Of a DNA stretch of 64,000 nt, positions 25,796 through 34,279 are shown piece after piece; within the stretch, counting starts at the first letter, position 1; every line of letters begins with the position of its first letter. Made by a program: the position numbers and the translations under genes. Where the stretch lies: assembly GCF_013170825.1 (NCBI RefSeq), contig NZ_CP033365.1, positions 3,298,001 to 3,362,000 on the forward strand. The letters run 5' to 3'. The stretch comes from Mesorhizobium sp. NZP2298. GTDB lineage: Bacteria > Pseudomonadota > Alphaproteobacteria > Rhizobiales > Rhizobiaceae. Under the pieces are notes generated by a model, which saw nothing but the letters and a program-made list of their open reading frames with translations, was not told where the DNA came from and did not search any database.

Positions 25796-26003
25796 AGCCT
25801 GTCGCGCGGCCCGATCCCGTTCCCGCATCGTGATATTTCGTTCGTGCATGGTCACACGCCCTTGTAGGCGCCGCGTTCACTTCCAGTCGGCTGGACGAAG
25901 CCGCCGACAATGCCCATTTATGGGAAATCCAATTTGTTGTTGTGCAATTCAGGTCGGAAACGGCTACCGTTTCTTCTGAATTGCTTTCTTGAGGAGACGT
26001 GAC

Positions 26004-26522
26004 ATGGCGACTTCGACCGAACGCGCAGTGCTTGCCGGTGGCTGTTTCTGGGGCATGCAGGATCTGATACGGCGCTATCCTGGCGTCATCTCCACTCGTG
26101 TCGGCTATAGCGGCGGCGACGTACCCAACGCCACTTACCGCAATCACGGCACCCATGCCGAAGCCATCGAGATCAATTTCGATCCAGCCGTGATCAGCTA
26201 TCGCACACTGTTGGAGCGCTTTTTCCAGATCCACGATCCGACGACGCGCAACCGTCAGGGCAACGATGTCGGGATGAGCTACCGCTCCGCGATCTACTAT
26301 ACCAGCGACGAGCAAAAGCGCGTCGCCGAAGACACCATTGAAGACGTCGATGCCTCCGGTCTGTGGCCCGGCAAGGTCGTTACCGAAGTCGCGCCGGCCG
26401 GTGCCTTCTGGGAGGCCGAGCCCGAGCATCAGGATTATCTGGAGAAATACCCCAACGGCTATACCTGCCATTTCGTCAGGCCAGGCTGGAAGCTGCCTGT
26501 TCGTGAGAAGGCCGTCTCATAG
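26004..26522 (+). CDS. msrA: Peptide-methionine (S)-S-oxide reductase
   Basis: A 172-residue MsrA that repairs oxidised methionine using thioredoxin. ATG 26004 has GAGGAGA upstream. The catalytic motif is AGGCFWG (Cys14). Other family marks are [40 protein letters not shown] and [15 protein letters not shown] second cysteine in GYTCHF near the C-terminus is available as resolving residue. Full length for the family. Likely a single-gene unit with its own promoter in the 208-base upstream gap, in which I see no clear motif. Confidence 0.95.
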   Translation: MATSTERAVLAGGCFWGMQDLIRRYPGVISTRVGYSGGDVPNATYRNHGTHAEAIEINFDPAVISYRTLLERFFQIHDPTTRNRQGNDVGMSYRSAIYYTSDEQKRVAEDTIEDVDASGLWPGKVVTEVAPAGAFWEAEPEHQDYLEKYPNGYTCHFVRPGWKLPVREKAVS

Positions 26523-26538
26523 GTTTACGGATAGGCTT

Positions 26539-26582
26539 TCGCGCGGCATGGGGCTATAATTGCTTTGCCGATTGCCGCGCGA
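26539..26582. repeat. Inverted repeat after msrA
   Basis: TCGCGCGGCA (26539-26548) pairs with TGCCGCGCGA (26573-26582) across a 24-base, AT-richer loop. It lacks a U-tract; it may be a processing hairpin or a protein-binding site. Confidence 0.4.
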
Positions 26583-26655
26583 CCAGCCATCGCATGGCGA
26601 TTGACGGGAGGTGGCATCTACCGAAATTGCGCGGGCTGATCTGACGGGGGTGAGC

Positions 26656-26751
26656 ATGAAGAAGATCTATCGGAAGCCAGTCCTGGTGAAAAAGGGCCGG
26701 CTTTCAGACGTCACCGCCTTGATACCGCCTTCGCAAATCAAGGCCACCTGA
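26656..26751 (+). CDS. 31-residue RiPP-precursor-like peptide
   Basis: ATG 26656 follows GGGGGTGAGC and codes MKKIYRKPVLVKKGRLSDVT then 11 residues ALIPPSQIKAT. The leader closely follows the lasso-type/'putative RiPP precursor' pattern known from proteobacteria: MKK-Y-KP-L-K-G-L then Thr near the cleavage site (here VT-A). The remaining core, ALIPPSQIKAT, lacks an acidic residue at position 7-9, so a lasso ring is not possible in the ordinary way. No lasso B/C enzymes are nearby; the next gene is a formyltransferase-fold enzyme. It is too short for most annotation pipelines. Confidence 0.55.
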   Translation: MKKIYRKPVLVKKGRLSDVTALIPPSQIKAT

Positions 26752-26850
26752 TCGACAGCCTTCATTGGCAGGTGCGGTCGCCCGCCCCGAAAAGGCCAGG
26801 CTCGACCGCCGTTTGAATGAGGTGATCGGCTTGACAGGCGCTTTGAGAGG

Positions 26851-27837
26851 GTGCCGCTTTTGAGCCCGCGGACCGGGCAAGACCGGCTTTCGGCCGTGTT
26901 CATACTCGACGTCAACCCCTATACCGGGCCGCTGCTGGCAGGGTGGCTTGAAGCAGGCCATCGCATCGGTGCGATTGTTGTGCCGGGGTTGCGTCGGCGC
27001 CCAAAACACTTCAGCATCAGCAATTTACGCCGAAGACTGAAACGCAGATTGCTGCTCAGGCGCTATGTCGGCGACACGCCGGTAAGGCTGATCGAATTTG
27101 CGCGACCTTATGATTGGGACACGCTCGGCAAGCAATTGTCGCCGGTCAGGGCCGCTGTGTTGATCTGCTATGCTTTCCCCACATTGGTCCCACAGCAATT
27201 GCTGAACATCTTTCCCAAGGGCGGGCTCAATCTTCACCCGGCGCTGCTGCCCAACTATCGGGGCCCGCATCCTCTCCATCGCCTGGCGGTGGACGGCCAG
27301 CATGCCGTTCATGGCGGTGTGACGCTGCATAAGATGTCCGCCGCCTTCGACGACGGCGACATCCTTGGGCAGGTGTCGTTTTCGGAAACAGACTGGACGT
27401 CGCGGCGGGCCCTGATCGACGGCTTGGCAAGCGCGATGCGCACGCTGGTGAGCGAGGTGGCGCCAGCCTACTGCAAAGGCAGCCTTTGGGGAAAACCGCA
27501 GCCGACCGGCGATTTCATCTGGGCGCGGCTTAAATCGGCCCACACGATGATCTCGCCGGCCATGTCGATCGAGCATGTCGCTCGGTTGTGGCATGTGCTG
27601 GGCAATATTCCAGGGATCTATCTGGATGTCGCCGGCCGCAAGGTCAGGCTGGCGTTCCAGATCGGACGGCTAGGCCCGCCGACCGGACAAGTGCCGGTCG
27701 CACGATGGGGGACTGTGGAGTTCGATCTTGCCGATGGCAGGGTCCGGTATCTCACCTATGGCCGCCTGGTCAAACGGCTCTTGAAAATGCGCGCCGCTTT
27801 CGCGCGGCCTCAAGTCAGCAGCCGTGTTCTGAAATAG
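26851..27837 (+). CDS. Formyltransferase-family enzyme
   Basis: A protein of up to 328 residues of the folate-dependent formyltransferase fold (methionyl-tRNA/GART/ArnA type). Key pattern: GGLNLHPALLPNYRGPHPLHRLAV (active-site Asn-His around NLHPALLP), GVTLHKMSAAFDDGDILGQ (Asp of the D-x-G-D/G-motif). The C-terminal part (RKVRLAFQIGRLG...) may be a substrate domain. The start is uncertain: GTG 26851 abuts the GAGAGG site, TTG 26860 has better spacing. It is 100 bases after the RiPP-precursor-like gene and in the same direction. The substrate is unknown; N-formylation of a sugar amine or peptide is possible. Confidence 0.7.
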   Translation: MPLLSPRTGQDRLSAVFILDVNPYTGPLLAGWLEAGHRIGAIVVPGLRRRPKHFSISNLRRRLKRRLLLRRYVGDTPVRLIEFARPYDWDTLGKQLSPVRAAVLICYAFPTLVPQQLLNIFPKGGLNLHPALLPNYRGPHPLHRLAVDGQHAVHGGVTLHKMSAAFDDGDILGQVSFSETDWTSRRALIDGLASAMRTLVSEVAPAYCKGSLWGKPQPTGDFIWARLKSAHTMISPAMSIEHVARLWHVLGNIPGIYLDVAGRKVRLAFQIGRLGPPTGQVPVARWGTVEFDLADGRVRYLTYGRLVKRLLKMRAAFARPQVSSRVLK

Positions 27838-27954
27838 CGTTTCCAGCGAGAAACGACTGGAGCAGGGACTTGCTGAAGCGTCGGCCATTGAGCTCGCTGA
27901 ACGCGGAGAGTCGCGGCGCTTGCGCTCCGCGACCCTCCCTGGCTGCGATCGAAA

Positions 27955-28263
27955 TTATTTGCCGCAGTTGTTGTCGTTCACCGTAGGTGCGGTTGCGTTG
28001 CCGTTGGCATCGCTCTGCGCGCCCTGGGGATTGGTCGGGCAGTTCTTATCCGCATTGGAATTCATGTCGCCCGGGGCGGTGGTGGTGCTGTTGGTCGCCG
28101 CCGGATCGACCGGATTGGGTGACGCCGGCGTGCTGGGGTCCACGGTGATCGACTGGCCGCTGCCACCCGACCCGTCCGTGCCGTTTGCGCTATTGCTTTG
28201 CGCTATCGCTGATGTGGCAAGGGCAACGGTGAACGCCGAAGCTGCGAGGATTTTCATGAACAT
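27955..28263 (-). CDS. Small exported low-complexity protein
   Basis: A 102-residue protein with a signal peptide (MFMKILAASAFTVALATSAIAQ, cleavage after AIA or IAQ) and a mature part rich in Asn, Thr, Ser, Pro and Gly with two cysteines (KNCPTNP, NNCGK) that could bond. GGAGAC precedes the ATG. Low-complexity exported proteins of this kind are common in Mesorhizobium; function unknown. Confidence 0.6.
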   Translation of the reverse strand: MFMKILAASAFTVALATSAIAQSNSANGTDGSGGSGQSITVDPSTPASPNPVDPAATNSTTTAPGDMNSNADKNCPTNPQGAQSDANGNATAPTVNDNNCGK

Positions 28264-28464
28264 GGTTCTGTCTCCATTTCTGTGAACTCGTCGCGTTGCG
28301 ACTGGTGGTCAACCTCGCGGCGTGGCGAAGGTTCCCGATAAAATTCGCACGGAGAGGACCCTCCGGCGTCCATCTTGTGATCAGATCTGGTGCAGTGTTT
28401 TTGGGCCAGTGCGCTGAAAAAACGGCTTCCCCTTCAGCTCGAATGGTGCTTTAACGCGTCCATC

Positions 28465-28556
28465 CACAGGGGTGCTCCGTACGGTCGGGGCTGAGACGGG
28501 GGCGGCAAGCCCACAGACCCTAGAAGCTGATCTGGGTAATACCAGCGGAGCGAGGC
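28465..28556 (+). promoter_or_regulatory. TPP riboswitch (THI box)
   Basis: The conserved thiamine pyrophosphate aptamer is readable: GGGGTGCTC at 28470, GGGGCTGAGA at 28487-28496, ACCC at 28517-28520, then GAAGCTGATCTGG and GTAATACCAGCG at 28523-28547, ending in a GGAG-GAGG region just before the ATG at 28562. Because the ribosome site is immediately after the aptamer, control is probably translational: thiamine pyrophosphate binding would hide the site. It governs the ykoF-like/thiXZY operon. Confidence 0.9.
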
Positions 28557-28561
28557 GGGCG

Positions 28562-29170
28562 ATGTTTTCAGGCGCACAGATTTCCTTATATCCCATGGCC
28601 GACGATTTCGTTGGCGTCATCCTTGGTGCGCTCGGCGCGCTCGATCCTTACCGGGACAGGCTCAGGATCGAGACCGACGACATCTCGACCTTGCTGGTCG
28701 GGCCGCCCGAAGTGCTGTTCCCGGCGCTGCGGGATCTGTTCGTGGCGGCGGCGCGGAGCGGCAAGCATTGCGTGCTGTCGGCGGCCATTTCGCGCGGCTG
28801 CCCGGGCGAGCCGGACGATCCGATCTGCCGCTCCGACGCGTTTGGCGGACCTGTGGGGTCGCTCGGCCCACGCAAGGAAGCCGCCATCACCGCGGTGCGC
28901 AATGCTGCTGCCACCGGCCAGCCGGCGGCGGCGCAATTCTCGCTCTATGTGATGGGCACGGGCGACCACATGGACGAGATCTATGGCTGCATCGATTTCC
29001 TCAAGCAGTCCGGCGTCTACGATCGTTCCAAGAACTTCTGCACCAAACTGCGCGGCGACACGGGCGCGATCTTTTCGGCACTGAACGAAGCCTTCTGCCG
29101 CTTCGGGCCGGGCGCCGGCCACGTAACCCTCGACATCACGGTTTCGGCCAACAGCCCGTCGGCTGTCTAA
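28562..29170 (+). CDS. YkoF-like thiamine/HMP-binding protein
   Basis: A 202-residue protein resembling the YkoF family, which binds thiamine or its pyrimidine moiety through two ferredoxin-like domains. The start at 28562 lies right after the TPP riboswitch; an upstream in-frame ATG at 28472 is inside the aptamer. Each half has the family pattern 'GAQISLYPMADDFVGVILGALGALDPY' and 'AAAQFSLYVMGTGDHMDEIYGCIDFLK', followed by TDDISTLLVGP in the first. It is the first gene of the transporter operon and may hand the ligand to it or sense it. Confidence 0.75.
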   Translation: MFSGAQISLYPMADDFVGVILGALGALDPYRDRLRIETDDISTLLVGPPEVLFPALRDLFVAAARSGKHCVLSAAISRGCPGEPDDPICRSDAFGGPVGSLGPRKEAAITAVRNAAATGQPAAAQFSLYVMGTGDHMDEIYGCIDFLKQSGVYDRSKNFCTKLRGDTGAIFSALNEAFCRFGPGAGHVTLDITVSANSPSAV

Positions 29171-29204
29171 GCCGGCGCGCTTCCGCGCGACCCCGTCAAA
29201 GGTT

Positions 29205-30023
29205 ATGCCCGTGGTCTCATCATCAGTGCCGCGCCCGCTCGCGGATTCCCTTGCCAAGGCGATACCCGCCGTCATCTCGGTCGGGTTGCTGCTTGTGGCG
29301 TGGGAGCTCTATGCTACCTATTCCGGTATCAAGCCGACGATCTTGCCCGCGCCGTCACGCGTCTTCGAACAGGCGATGCTCAATCGCGGGGCACTGGTCG
29401 ACAACGCTATCCCCACCACCCGCGCCACGCTGATCGGCTTTGCCTGTTCCCTCAGTGCCGCCTTTCTGCTGTCCATGCTGGTCGATTTCTTCCAGCCGCT
29501 GCGGCGCGCTCTGTTTCCTGTCTTCATCATCAGCCAGACCTTGCCGCTGGTGGCGATCGCGCCGTTGGTGGTGCTGTGGTTCGGCTTTGGGCTGACCCCG
29601 AAGATCATGCTGGTCGCGCTGGTCACCTTCTTTCCCATGCTGGTGGCTCTGGTGCAGGGCTACGAGGCGACCGAGGCCGAGATCGGCCAGATGCTGCGCG
29701 CCATGGGGGCAGGGCGCTGGCGCGTCTTCGTGCTGGCGCGGCTGCCTTCGGCGCTGCCCTATTTCTTCGCGGGCCTGCGGATCTCCATCACCTATGCGGT
29801 GGTCGGCGCCATCTTCGCCGAATATGCGGGTGCGGCGAAGGGGCTGGGCATCTACATGCTCAACGCCAAGAACAATTTCCGCCCCGACCTGGTGCTGGCC
29901 GCCGTCGGTGTCAGCGCCGCGCTGACACTTGTCCTGTTCGGGCTGACGGCGCTCGTGCAGCGCTTTGCCATGTCTTGGGAACGGGCCGACCGGCAGCCGG
30001 CGGGGAAGGGGGCGCAGAGATGA
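29205..30023 (+). CDS. thiX: ABC transporter permease for thiamine precursor (ThiX-like)
   Basis: A 272-residue inner-membrane permease with about six helices and the binding-protein-dependent loop for ATPase contact (EATEAEIGQMLRAMGAGRWRVFVLARLPSALPYFFAGLR, EAA motif form). It belongs to the nitrate/taurine-type permease group. The stop overlaps the ATPase start (ATGA). With the riboswitch, a YkoF-like gene and a THI5-like binding protein, the operon most likely imports hydroxymethylpyrimidine or a formylaminopyrimidine salvage precursor, as ThiXYZ does. Confidence 0.75.
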   Translation: MPVVSSSVPRPLADSLAKAIPAVISVGLLLVAWELYATYSGIKPTILPAPSRVFEQAMLNRGALVDNAIPTTRATLIGFACSLSAAFLLSMLVDFFQPLRRALFPVFIISQTLPLVAIAPLVVLWFGFGLTPKIMLVALVTFFPMLVALVQGYEATEAEIGQMLRAMGAGRWRVFVLARLPSALPYFFAGLRISITYAVVGAIFAEYAGAAKGLGIYMLNAKNNFRPDLVLAAVGVSAALTLVLFGLTALVQRFAMSWERADRQPAGKGAQR

Positions 30024-30787
30024 GCCGGCTCGAATTGCGGCATGTGCGCAAGGCATTCGGGGGGCTCGACGTCCTCGCCGACATTTCGCTCAGCGTCGGC
30101 GCCGGCGAATTCGTTTCCATCCTTGGGCCTTCGGGTGCCGGCAAGTCGACGCTGTTCCAGCTCCTGACGGGTGCCGAGCACGGCGAAGGCGACATGTTGT
30201 TCGACGGCGTGCCGCTCGACGATCATGGCAGGCATTTTGCTTTCATGCCGCAGCGTGACGCGCTGATGCCGTGGCGGCGCATCATCGACAACACGACGCT
30301 CGGGCTGGAAGTGCAAGGCACCAGGCGCAAGGTGGCGCGGGCTCGCGTCGCGCCGCTGTTTGCCGAGTTCGGGCTTGCCGGCTTCGAGCGGCATTTTCCG
30401 GCACAGCTTTCGGGCGGCATGCGCCAGCGCGCGGCGCTTTTGCGCACGGTGGTGCAGGAGCGCGACATGCTTTTGCTCGACGAGCCGTTCGGCGCGCTCG
30501 ACGCGCTGACCCGCGCGGCCATGCAGCGCTGGCTCGAGCAGATGTGGCGGCATCATCGCTGGACGGCATTGCTGATCACGCACGATGTGCGCGAGGCCGT
30601 GTTCCTGTCCGACCGCATCTATGTGCTGTCGGCGCGCCCGGCCCGTGTGCTGCGGGAAATCAGGGTGCCACTACCGCGCCCGCGCGATCCGATCGGCGCT
30701 GCCGCGCAACAGGCCAGCGCACTCGAGGCCGAGATCCTCGACATTTTGCTCAACCCTCAACCATCCAAAGGACATGACCATGACTGA
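30020..30787 (+). CDS. thiZ: ABC transporter ATPase for thiamine precursor (ThiZ-like)
   Basis: A 255-residue ATPase with all core motifs: Walker A GPSGAGKST, Q-loop PQRD, signature LSGGMRQRAALLRT, Walker B MLLLDEPFGALD and switch His in LLITHDVREAV. It drives the ThiX-like permease. The start overlaps thiX; its 3' end overlaps the start of the binding protein by eight bases, so the three subunits are translationally linked under the TPP riboswitch. Confidence 0.8.
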   Translation: MSRLELRHVRKAFGGLDVLADISLSVGAGEFVSILGPSGAGKSTLFQLLTGAEHGEGDMLFDGVPLDDHGRHFAFMPQRDALMPWRRIIDNTTLGLEVQGTRRKVARARVAPLFAEFGLAGFERHFPAQLSGGMRQRAALLRTVVQERDMLLLDEPFGALDALTRAAMQRWLEQMWRHHRWTALLITHDVREAVFLSDRIYVLSARPARVLREIRVPLPRPRDPIGAAAQQASALEAEILDILLNPQPSKGHDHD

Positions 30788-31796
30788 CTTGACGCGCCGG
30801 CGGGCATTGCTGCTCACCCTTGCCAGTGGTCTTCCGCTGGTCGCGGGATCGAGCCGCTCCTTCGCGGCAACGCAAAAAGTCTCTGTCGCACTGGACTGGA
30901 CCGTCAACACCAACCACATCGGGCTGTTCGTCGCCCGTGACAAGGGATTTTACCGCGAGGCCGGTCTCGAGGTCGATATCCTGCCCTACAGCGACACCGG
31001 CGCCGGCACGCTGGTCGCCAACCGCGTTGCCGATTTCGGCATCAACGGCACCATCAGCCTCTTCACCCAGAGGACCGCCAGTGCCGACCTGAAAGCGGTC
31101 TATGCGGTGGTGCAGGCCGAAACCGGCCGGGTGGTCTTCAATGCGACGCGCGGCGAGATCAAAAGCCCGAGGGACCTCGACGGCCTGATCTATGGCGGTT
31201 TCGGTAGCGCCTGGGAAAATGCGCTGATCTCGACCATCATCCGCCATGACGGCGGCAAGGGCAACTTCGAGACGGTGACGCTCGGCACCTCCGCCTATGA
31301 GGCGCTGGCCAATGGCTCGGTCGACTTCACGCTGGAGGTCGAGACCTGGGAAGGCGTCGAGGCCGAACTCAAAGGCGTCAAGCAGCGCAGTTTCGTTTAT
31401 GCCGACTACGGCGTCCCCGACGAGCACACGACGCTGATCTCGTCGAGCGAAGCGTATCTCCGAGCAAACCCGGCATTGGCATCGGCCTTCGTCCAGGCAA
31501 CGCGGCGCGGCTATCAGTTCACCGTCGATCATCCAGAAGAAGCCTCCGCGCTGCTGATCGCGGCCAACAAGGATGCCCTGACCAATCCGTCATTGATCGA
31601 GGCGTCGCTGAAAGCGCTGATCGACGGACACTATCTGCGCGCGGAAAACGGTGCCATCGGCACGTTAGACCCCGCCAAGATGGACGCGATCGGGGGCTAT
31701 CTCTTCACTGCGGGCATTTTGCGCGACGCCGATGGCAAGGTTCTGACGCAACGTCCGGATTTCGCCAGGTATTTCGCAAATTCATATCTGGGTTGA
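30780..31796 (+). CDS. thiY: THI5/NMT1-type substrate-binding protein (ThiY-like)
   Basis: A 338-residue periplasmic protein. ATG 30780 has AAAGGA at proper spacing. An N-terminal signal with RRR and a hydrophobic stretch (LTRRRALLLTLASGLPLVAG) ends near SFAATQ; the RRR is Tat-like. The mature domain starts VSVALDWTVNTNHIGLFVARDKGFY, the NMT1/THI5 signature that binds pyrimidine precursors of thiamine, followed by VADFGING. It follows thiZ and is in the same riboswitch-controlled operon. The exact ligand (HMP or a formylated aminopyrimidine) cannot be told from sequence. Confidence 0.8.
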   Translation: MTDLTRRRALLLTLASGLPLVAGSSRSFAATQKVSVALDWTVNTNHIGLFVARDKGFYREAGLEVDILPYSDTGAGTLVANRVADFGINGTISLFTQRTASADLKAVYAVVQAETGRVVFNATRGEIKSPRDLDGLIYGGFGSAWENALISTIIRHDGGKGNFETVTLGTSAYEALANGSVDFTLEVETWEGVEAELKGVKQRSFVYADYGVPDEHTTLISSSEAYLRANPALASAFVQATRRGYQFTVDHPEEASALLIAANKDALTNPSLIEASLKALIDGHYLRAENGAIGTLDPAKMDAIGGYLFTAGILRDADGKVLTQRPDFARYFANSYLG

Positions 31797-31931
31797 GGCT
31801 GGATGCGCGTCAGCCGGTGGCGCTCGGTGCGCTACGTCGGCTTGGCGTCGGGGCGCGTCTTTCTCCGGCCTTCGGGTCTATCCCGTCAATCCCGATTCAA
31901 TCTTGCCGGTTAACCGCACGGCAATGGTTGC

Positions 31932-32657
31932 ATGCAATGGTCCCGCCGAGGGATCATCGGGGTGTTTGCCTTGTTCACGTCAAAAAGTGAAACGCTTTCA
32001 AGCGCCAGCCGGGACGGGATCTTGTCCGACGTGCGCAAGCGCGAGATCCTTGCCGACCTGCGCGAAGGCTTCTTTCGCGCCTGTGCCCTGGCATGCGCGG
32101 GGCTGTTCGTCTATCGCGGCCTCTATCAGGTCGTGGAGGATCCGACCCGGCTCAACGCCGCCTTGATGGCGATTTCCGAGATACTCACCTTCACCTGGCT
32201 GCTTCTGTCGCGGCGTCCGGTGACGCGTGACTGGAATCCGCTTACGGTCATCGTCTCCGTCAGCGCCAGTTTCGGGGTTGCATTGATCAGCCTTGAACCA
32301 GGCACGGCGCTCATTCCAGTCTATATGGCCGCGCCGTTGCAGTTCGCGGCGCTGCTATTCGTCATCTGGGGCAAGATATCGCTGGGCCGTTCCTTTGCCA
32401 TCCTGCCCGGCAACCGTGGCGTGATGACAGGCGGCGCCTACCGTATCGTGCGGCACCCGATCTATGCCGGCTACCTTGCCGGCCACGTGCTCTACCTGCT
32501 GTCGGCCTTTTCCTTCCACAATCTCGCGGTCTATGCGGTCATCACCTATTTGCAACTGTATCGCATCCTGCGCGAGGAGGCCCTGCTTGCGGCCGAGCCG
32601 GAATATCGCGCTTACATGGAACGGGTGCACTACAGGCTGTTCCACCGGATATTCTGA
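31932..32657 (+). CDS. Isoprenylcysteine carboxyl methyltransferase/PEMT-family membrane protein
   Basis: A 241-residue protein with about five membrane helices. The C-terminal third carries the ICMT/phospholipid methyltransferase signature: GGAYRIVRHPIYAGYLAGHVLYLL (RHP-Y motif binding S-adenosylmethionine) then LREEALLAAEPEYRAYMERVHYRLFHRIF (EE and YR motifs). Bacterial relatives methylate small or lipid substrates. A start further downstream is possible because the first 30 residues are non-hydrophobic. It lies 135 bases after thiY and probably has its own promoter. Confidence 0.75.
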   Translation: MQWSRRGIIGVFALFTSKSETLSSASRDGILSDVRKREILADLREGFFRACALACAGLFVYRGLYQVVEDPTRLNAALMAISEILTFTWLLLSRRPVTRDWNPLTVIVSVSASFGVALISLEPGTALIPVYMAAPLQFAALLFVIWGKISLGRSFAILPGNRGVMTGGAYRIVRHPIYAGYLAGHVLYLLSAFSFHNLAVYAVITYLQLYRILREEALLAAEPEYRAYMERVHYRLFHRIF

Positions 32658-33025
32658 GAGCAGGACTGTCGATGAAGAGGGGCCGATCCTGTCAGGCTTG
32701 GGGATGGCCGGCAGCGCTTGCCCGGAGCGGTTCCTCGTTTCTGTCCTGATCGCTGAGTGATGTCCGATCTCCCGGTTTGCGCCAAGCGGAGATCAGCAAT
32801 GGCGGGAGTGACGCTTCCATGGAAAATCGTTTTATCTCTAGATAAGACACTATATCGATACACATGTATTTTTTATTCATTTTATAATTTATGATTTTTT
32901 CATTTAACAACTAATCATCCTCGCAAGTATGAGATGATTTGAAACCTGATCTCCCCTGTCACGTAGTTGAATCTGCAATCGGCTGTATGCCGACTGCCTT
33001 AGCGCAACGACAACAGGAGAGTGTT
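32658..33025. other. Intergenic region with an AT-rich island
   Basis: 368 bases without a gene. Positions about 32825-32930 are markedly AT-rich (runs such as atttttattcattttataattt and atgattttttcattt) in an otherwise GC-rich window, which suggests a promoter/UP region for the exported glycine-rich gene at 33026, or foreign DNA. The clearest -10-like sequence is TATAAT near 32881-32886. Confidence 0.4.
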
Positions 33026-33604
33026 ATGGCTTTTACCTTCAAGACAGTCGCCAGTGTGTTGGCCGGTAGTGCAATAGTCGTCGTTCTTTCCTTGCCAGCG
33101 AATGCGGCAGGGTTGGGTGTCGGCGCCTCGGTGGGCGGTAGCGGTGGCGTCAATGCCGGTGTCGGCGCGTCCGTCGGCGGCAGTGGTGGTGTCAACGCCG
33201 GCGCCGGAGCTTCGGTTGGCGGGAGCGGTGGCGTCAATGCTGGCGCCGGTGCCAATGTCGGCGGATCGAACGGCGTCAACGCCGGATTGGGGGCCTCGGC
33301 CGGTGGAAGCAACGGCATCAATGCCGGGGCCAGTGCGAGTGTCGGCGGCACGGGTGGCGTTACTGCCGGGCTCGGCGCCAATGTCGGCGGCACGAGCGGC
33401 GTCGGCGTTGGCATCGGCGGAACCAATCCGACAACTGCGTCCAACCCAAGCAATCCGTCGAACGCGAGCCTCCCGGGTGTCGTGGCCGAGATGTCCGGCA
33501 GCAAGGTCGCGCGCATGAAGAAGCGCTGCGTCGATGTGCTCAGCAGCGAAGGCACCTATGACCGCGATCTGCGTCAGCTCTGCCTGCTGATCGCCCGTCG
33601 TTGA
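33026..33604 (+). CDS. Exported glycine-rich protein with 14-residue tandem repeats
   Basis: A 192-residue protein. ATG 33026 has AGGAG six bases upstream; a longer frame to 32939 lacks one. Residues 1-29 are a signal peptide ending ANA-A. Then come about seven repeats of the 14-residue unit G(V/A)GASVGGSGGVNA, drifting towards the C-terminus (NVGGSNGVNA, SAGGSNGINA, SVGGTGGVTA). A unique C-terminal part, VVAEMSGSKVARMKKRCVDVLSSEGTYDRDLRQLCLLIARR, has two cysteines. The 42-bp DNA repeats could expand or contract. Probably a cell-surface or periplasmic protein; function unknown. Confidence 0.7.
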   Translation: MAFTFKTVASVLAGSAIVVVLSLPANAAGLGVGASVGGSGGVNAGVGASVGGSGGVNAGAGASVGGSGGVNAGAGANVGGSNGVNAGLGASAGGSNGINAGASASVGGTGGVTAGLGANVGGTSGVGVGIGGTNPTTASNPSNPSNASLPGVVAEMSGSKVARMKKRCVDVLSSEGTYDRDLRQLCLLIARR

Positions 33605-33680
33605 GGCAAAGAGCGCCAGGGAGGGAAGTGCGAAACCAGCCGTGAGGCTTGACTGCACTCTCCTGGCCTCCGGCCGGTCG

Positions 33681-33705
33681 GAAGCCCGCCACTCAGGCGG
33701 GCTTC
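33681..33705 (+). terminator. Hairpin terminator after the glycine-rich gene
   Basis: GAAGCCCGCC-ACTCA-GGCGGGCTTC, a perfect 10-bp stem, 75 bases after the stop; the following TCCTG is a poor U-tract. Confidence 0.6.
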
Positions 33706-33901
33706 CTGCGTGTCGAGCGCTTTCAATTTCCACCGGCACTTTATTGCCCGAGATTTCATTCGCCGGCGAAAATTATCTCCGAGCGGATGCCGTGCCACAA
33801 TCGCGCGGAACGGTAGAGCTGCTCGAACGTTCTCGTCTTCGAAACATCGCATGCAGCGATGTTAAAACCGGCGTGGCAGCGCCTACAGGAGCGGGAAAGC
33901 C

Positions 33902-34066
33902 ATGAGCTTAGGCACCATACTCATCATCATCCTTGTCATCGCGCTGCTTGGCGGTTTCAGCGGGCTCGGGGGCGGGCCGTTCTATGGAACTGGCTACTAT
34001 GGTGGCGGCGGGCTCGGGCTTGTGCTGCTGATCATTATCGTCCTTGTCGTGCTAGGGCGGATCTAG
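33902..34066 (+). CDS. DUF3309 small membrane protein
   Basis: A 54-residue peptide MSLGTILIIILVIALLGG...GLGLVLLIIIVLVVLGRI. It has two hydrophobic helices around a Gly/Tyr-rich loop (FYGTGYYGGGG), exactly the DUF3309 layout, which starts MSLGTILLI and ends LLLGRI. GGAGCGGGAAAGCC lies upstream. Members are abundant in rhizobia and often stress-related, but no function is established. Confidence 0.85.
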   Translation: MSLGTILIIILVIALLGGFSGLGGGPFYGTGYYGGGGLGLVLLIIIVLVVLGRI

Positions 34067-34249
34067 AGGCCCGCAAGGCTTCGGATAATCGCGATCTCGT
34101 GACCACGTTCAGGTCGGAGCGCACCGGATTGTGATGAAAGCAAGCCGGCTTGTGATCCCAGATTTTTCGCGACTCTCGTATTGTGAATTCGGTCCACACC
34201 CCCCGTGGAAACAAGAGGAGAGGGTCCCACCCCTTCATCCTCCTCCAAG

Positions 34250-34279
34250 GCCCGCCCCGGCATTCCGGAGCGGGCTTTT
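34250..34279 (+). terminator. Rho-independent terminator
   Basis: GCCCGCCCCGG-CATT-CCGGAGCGGGC followed by TTTTG; stem with one A/C mismatch region. It could end transcription from the DUF3309 gene about 180 bases upstream. Confidence 0.6.

Noticed and set aside
26656..26751. Classical lasso peptide cluster
   Set aside because: The core lacks Asp or Glu at position 7-9, and no asparagine-synthetase-like or protease maturation genes lie nearby.
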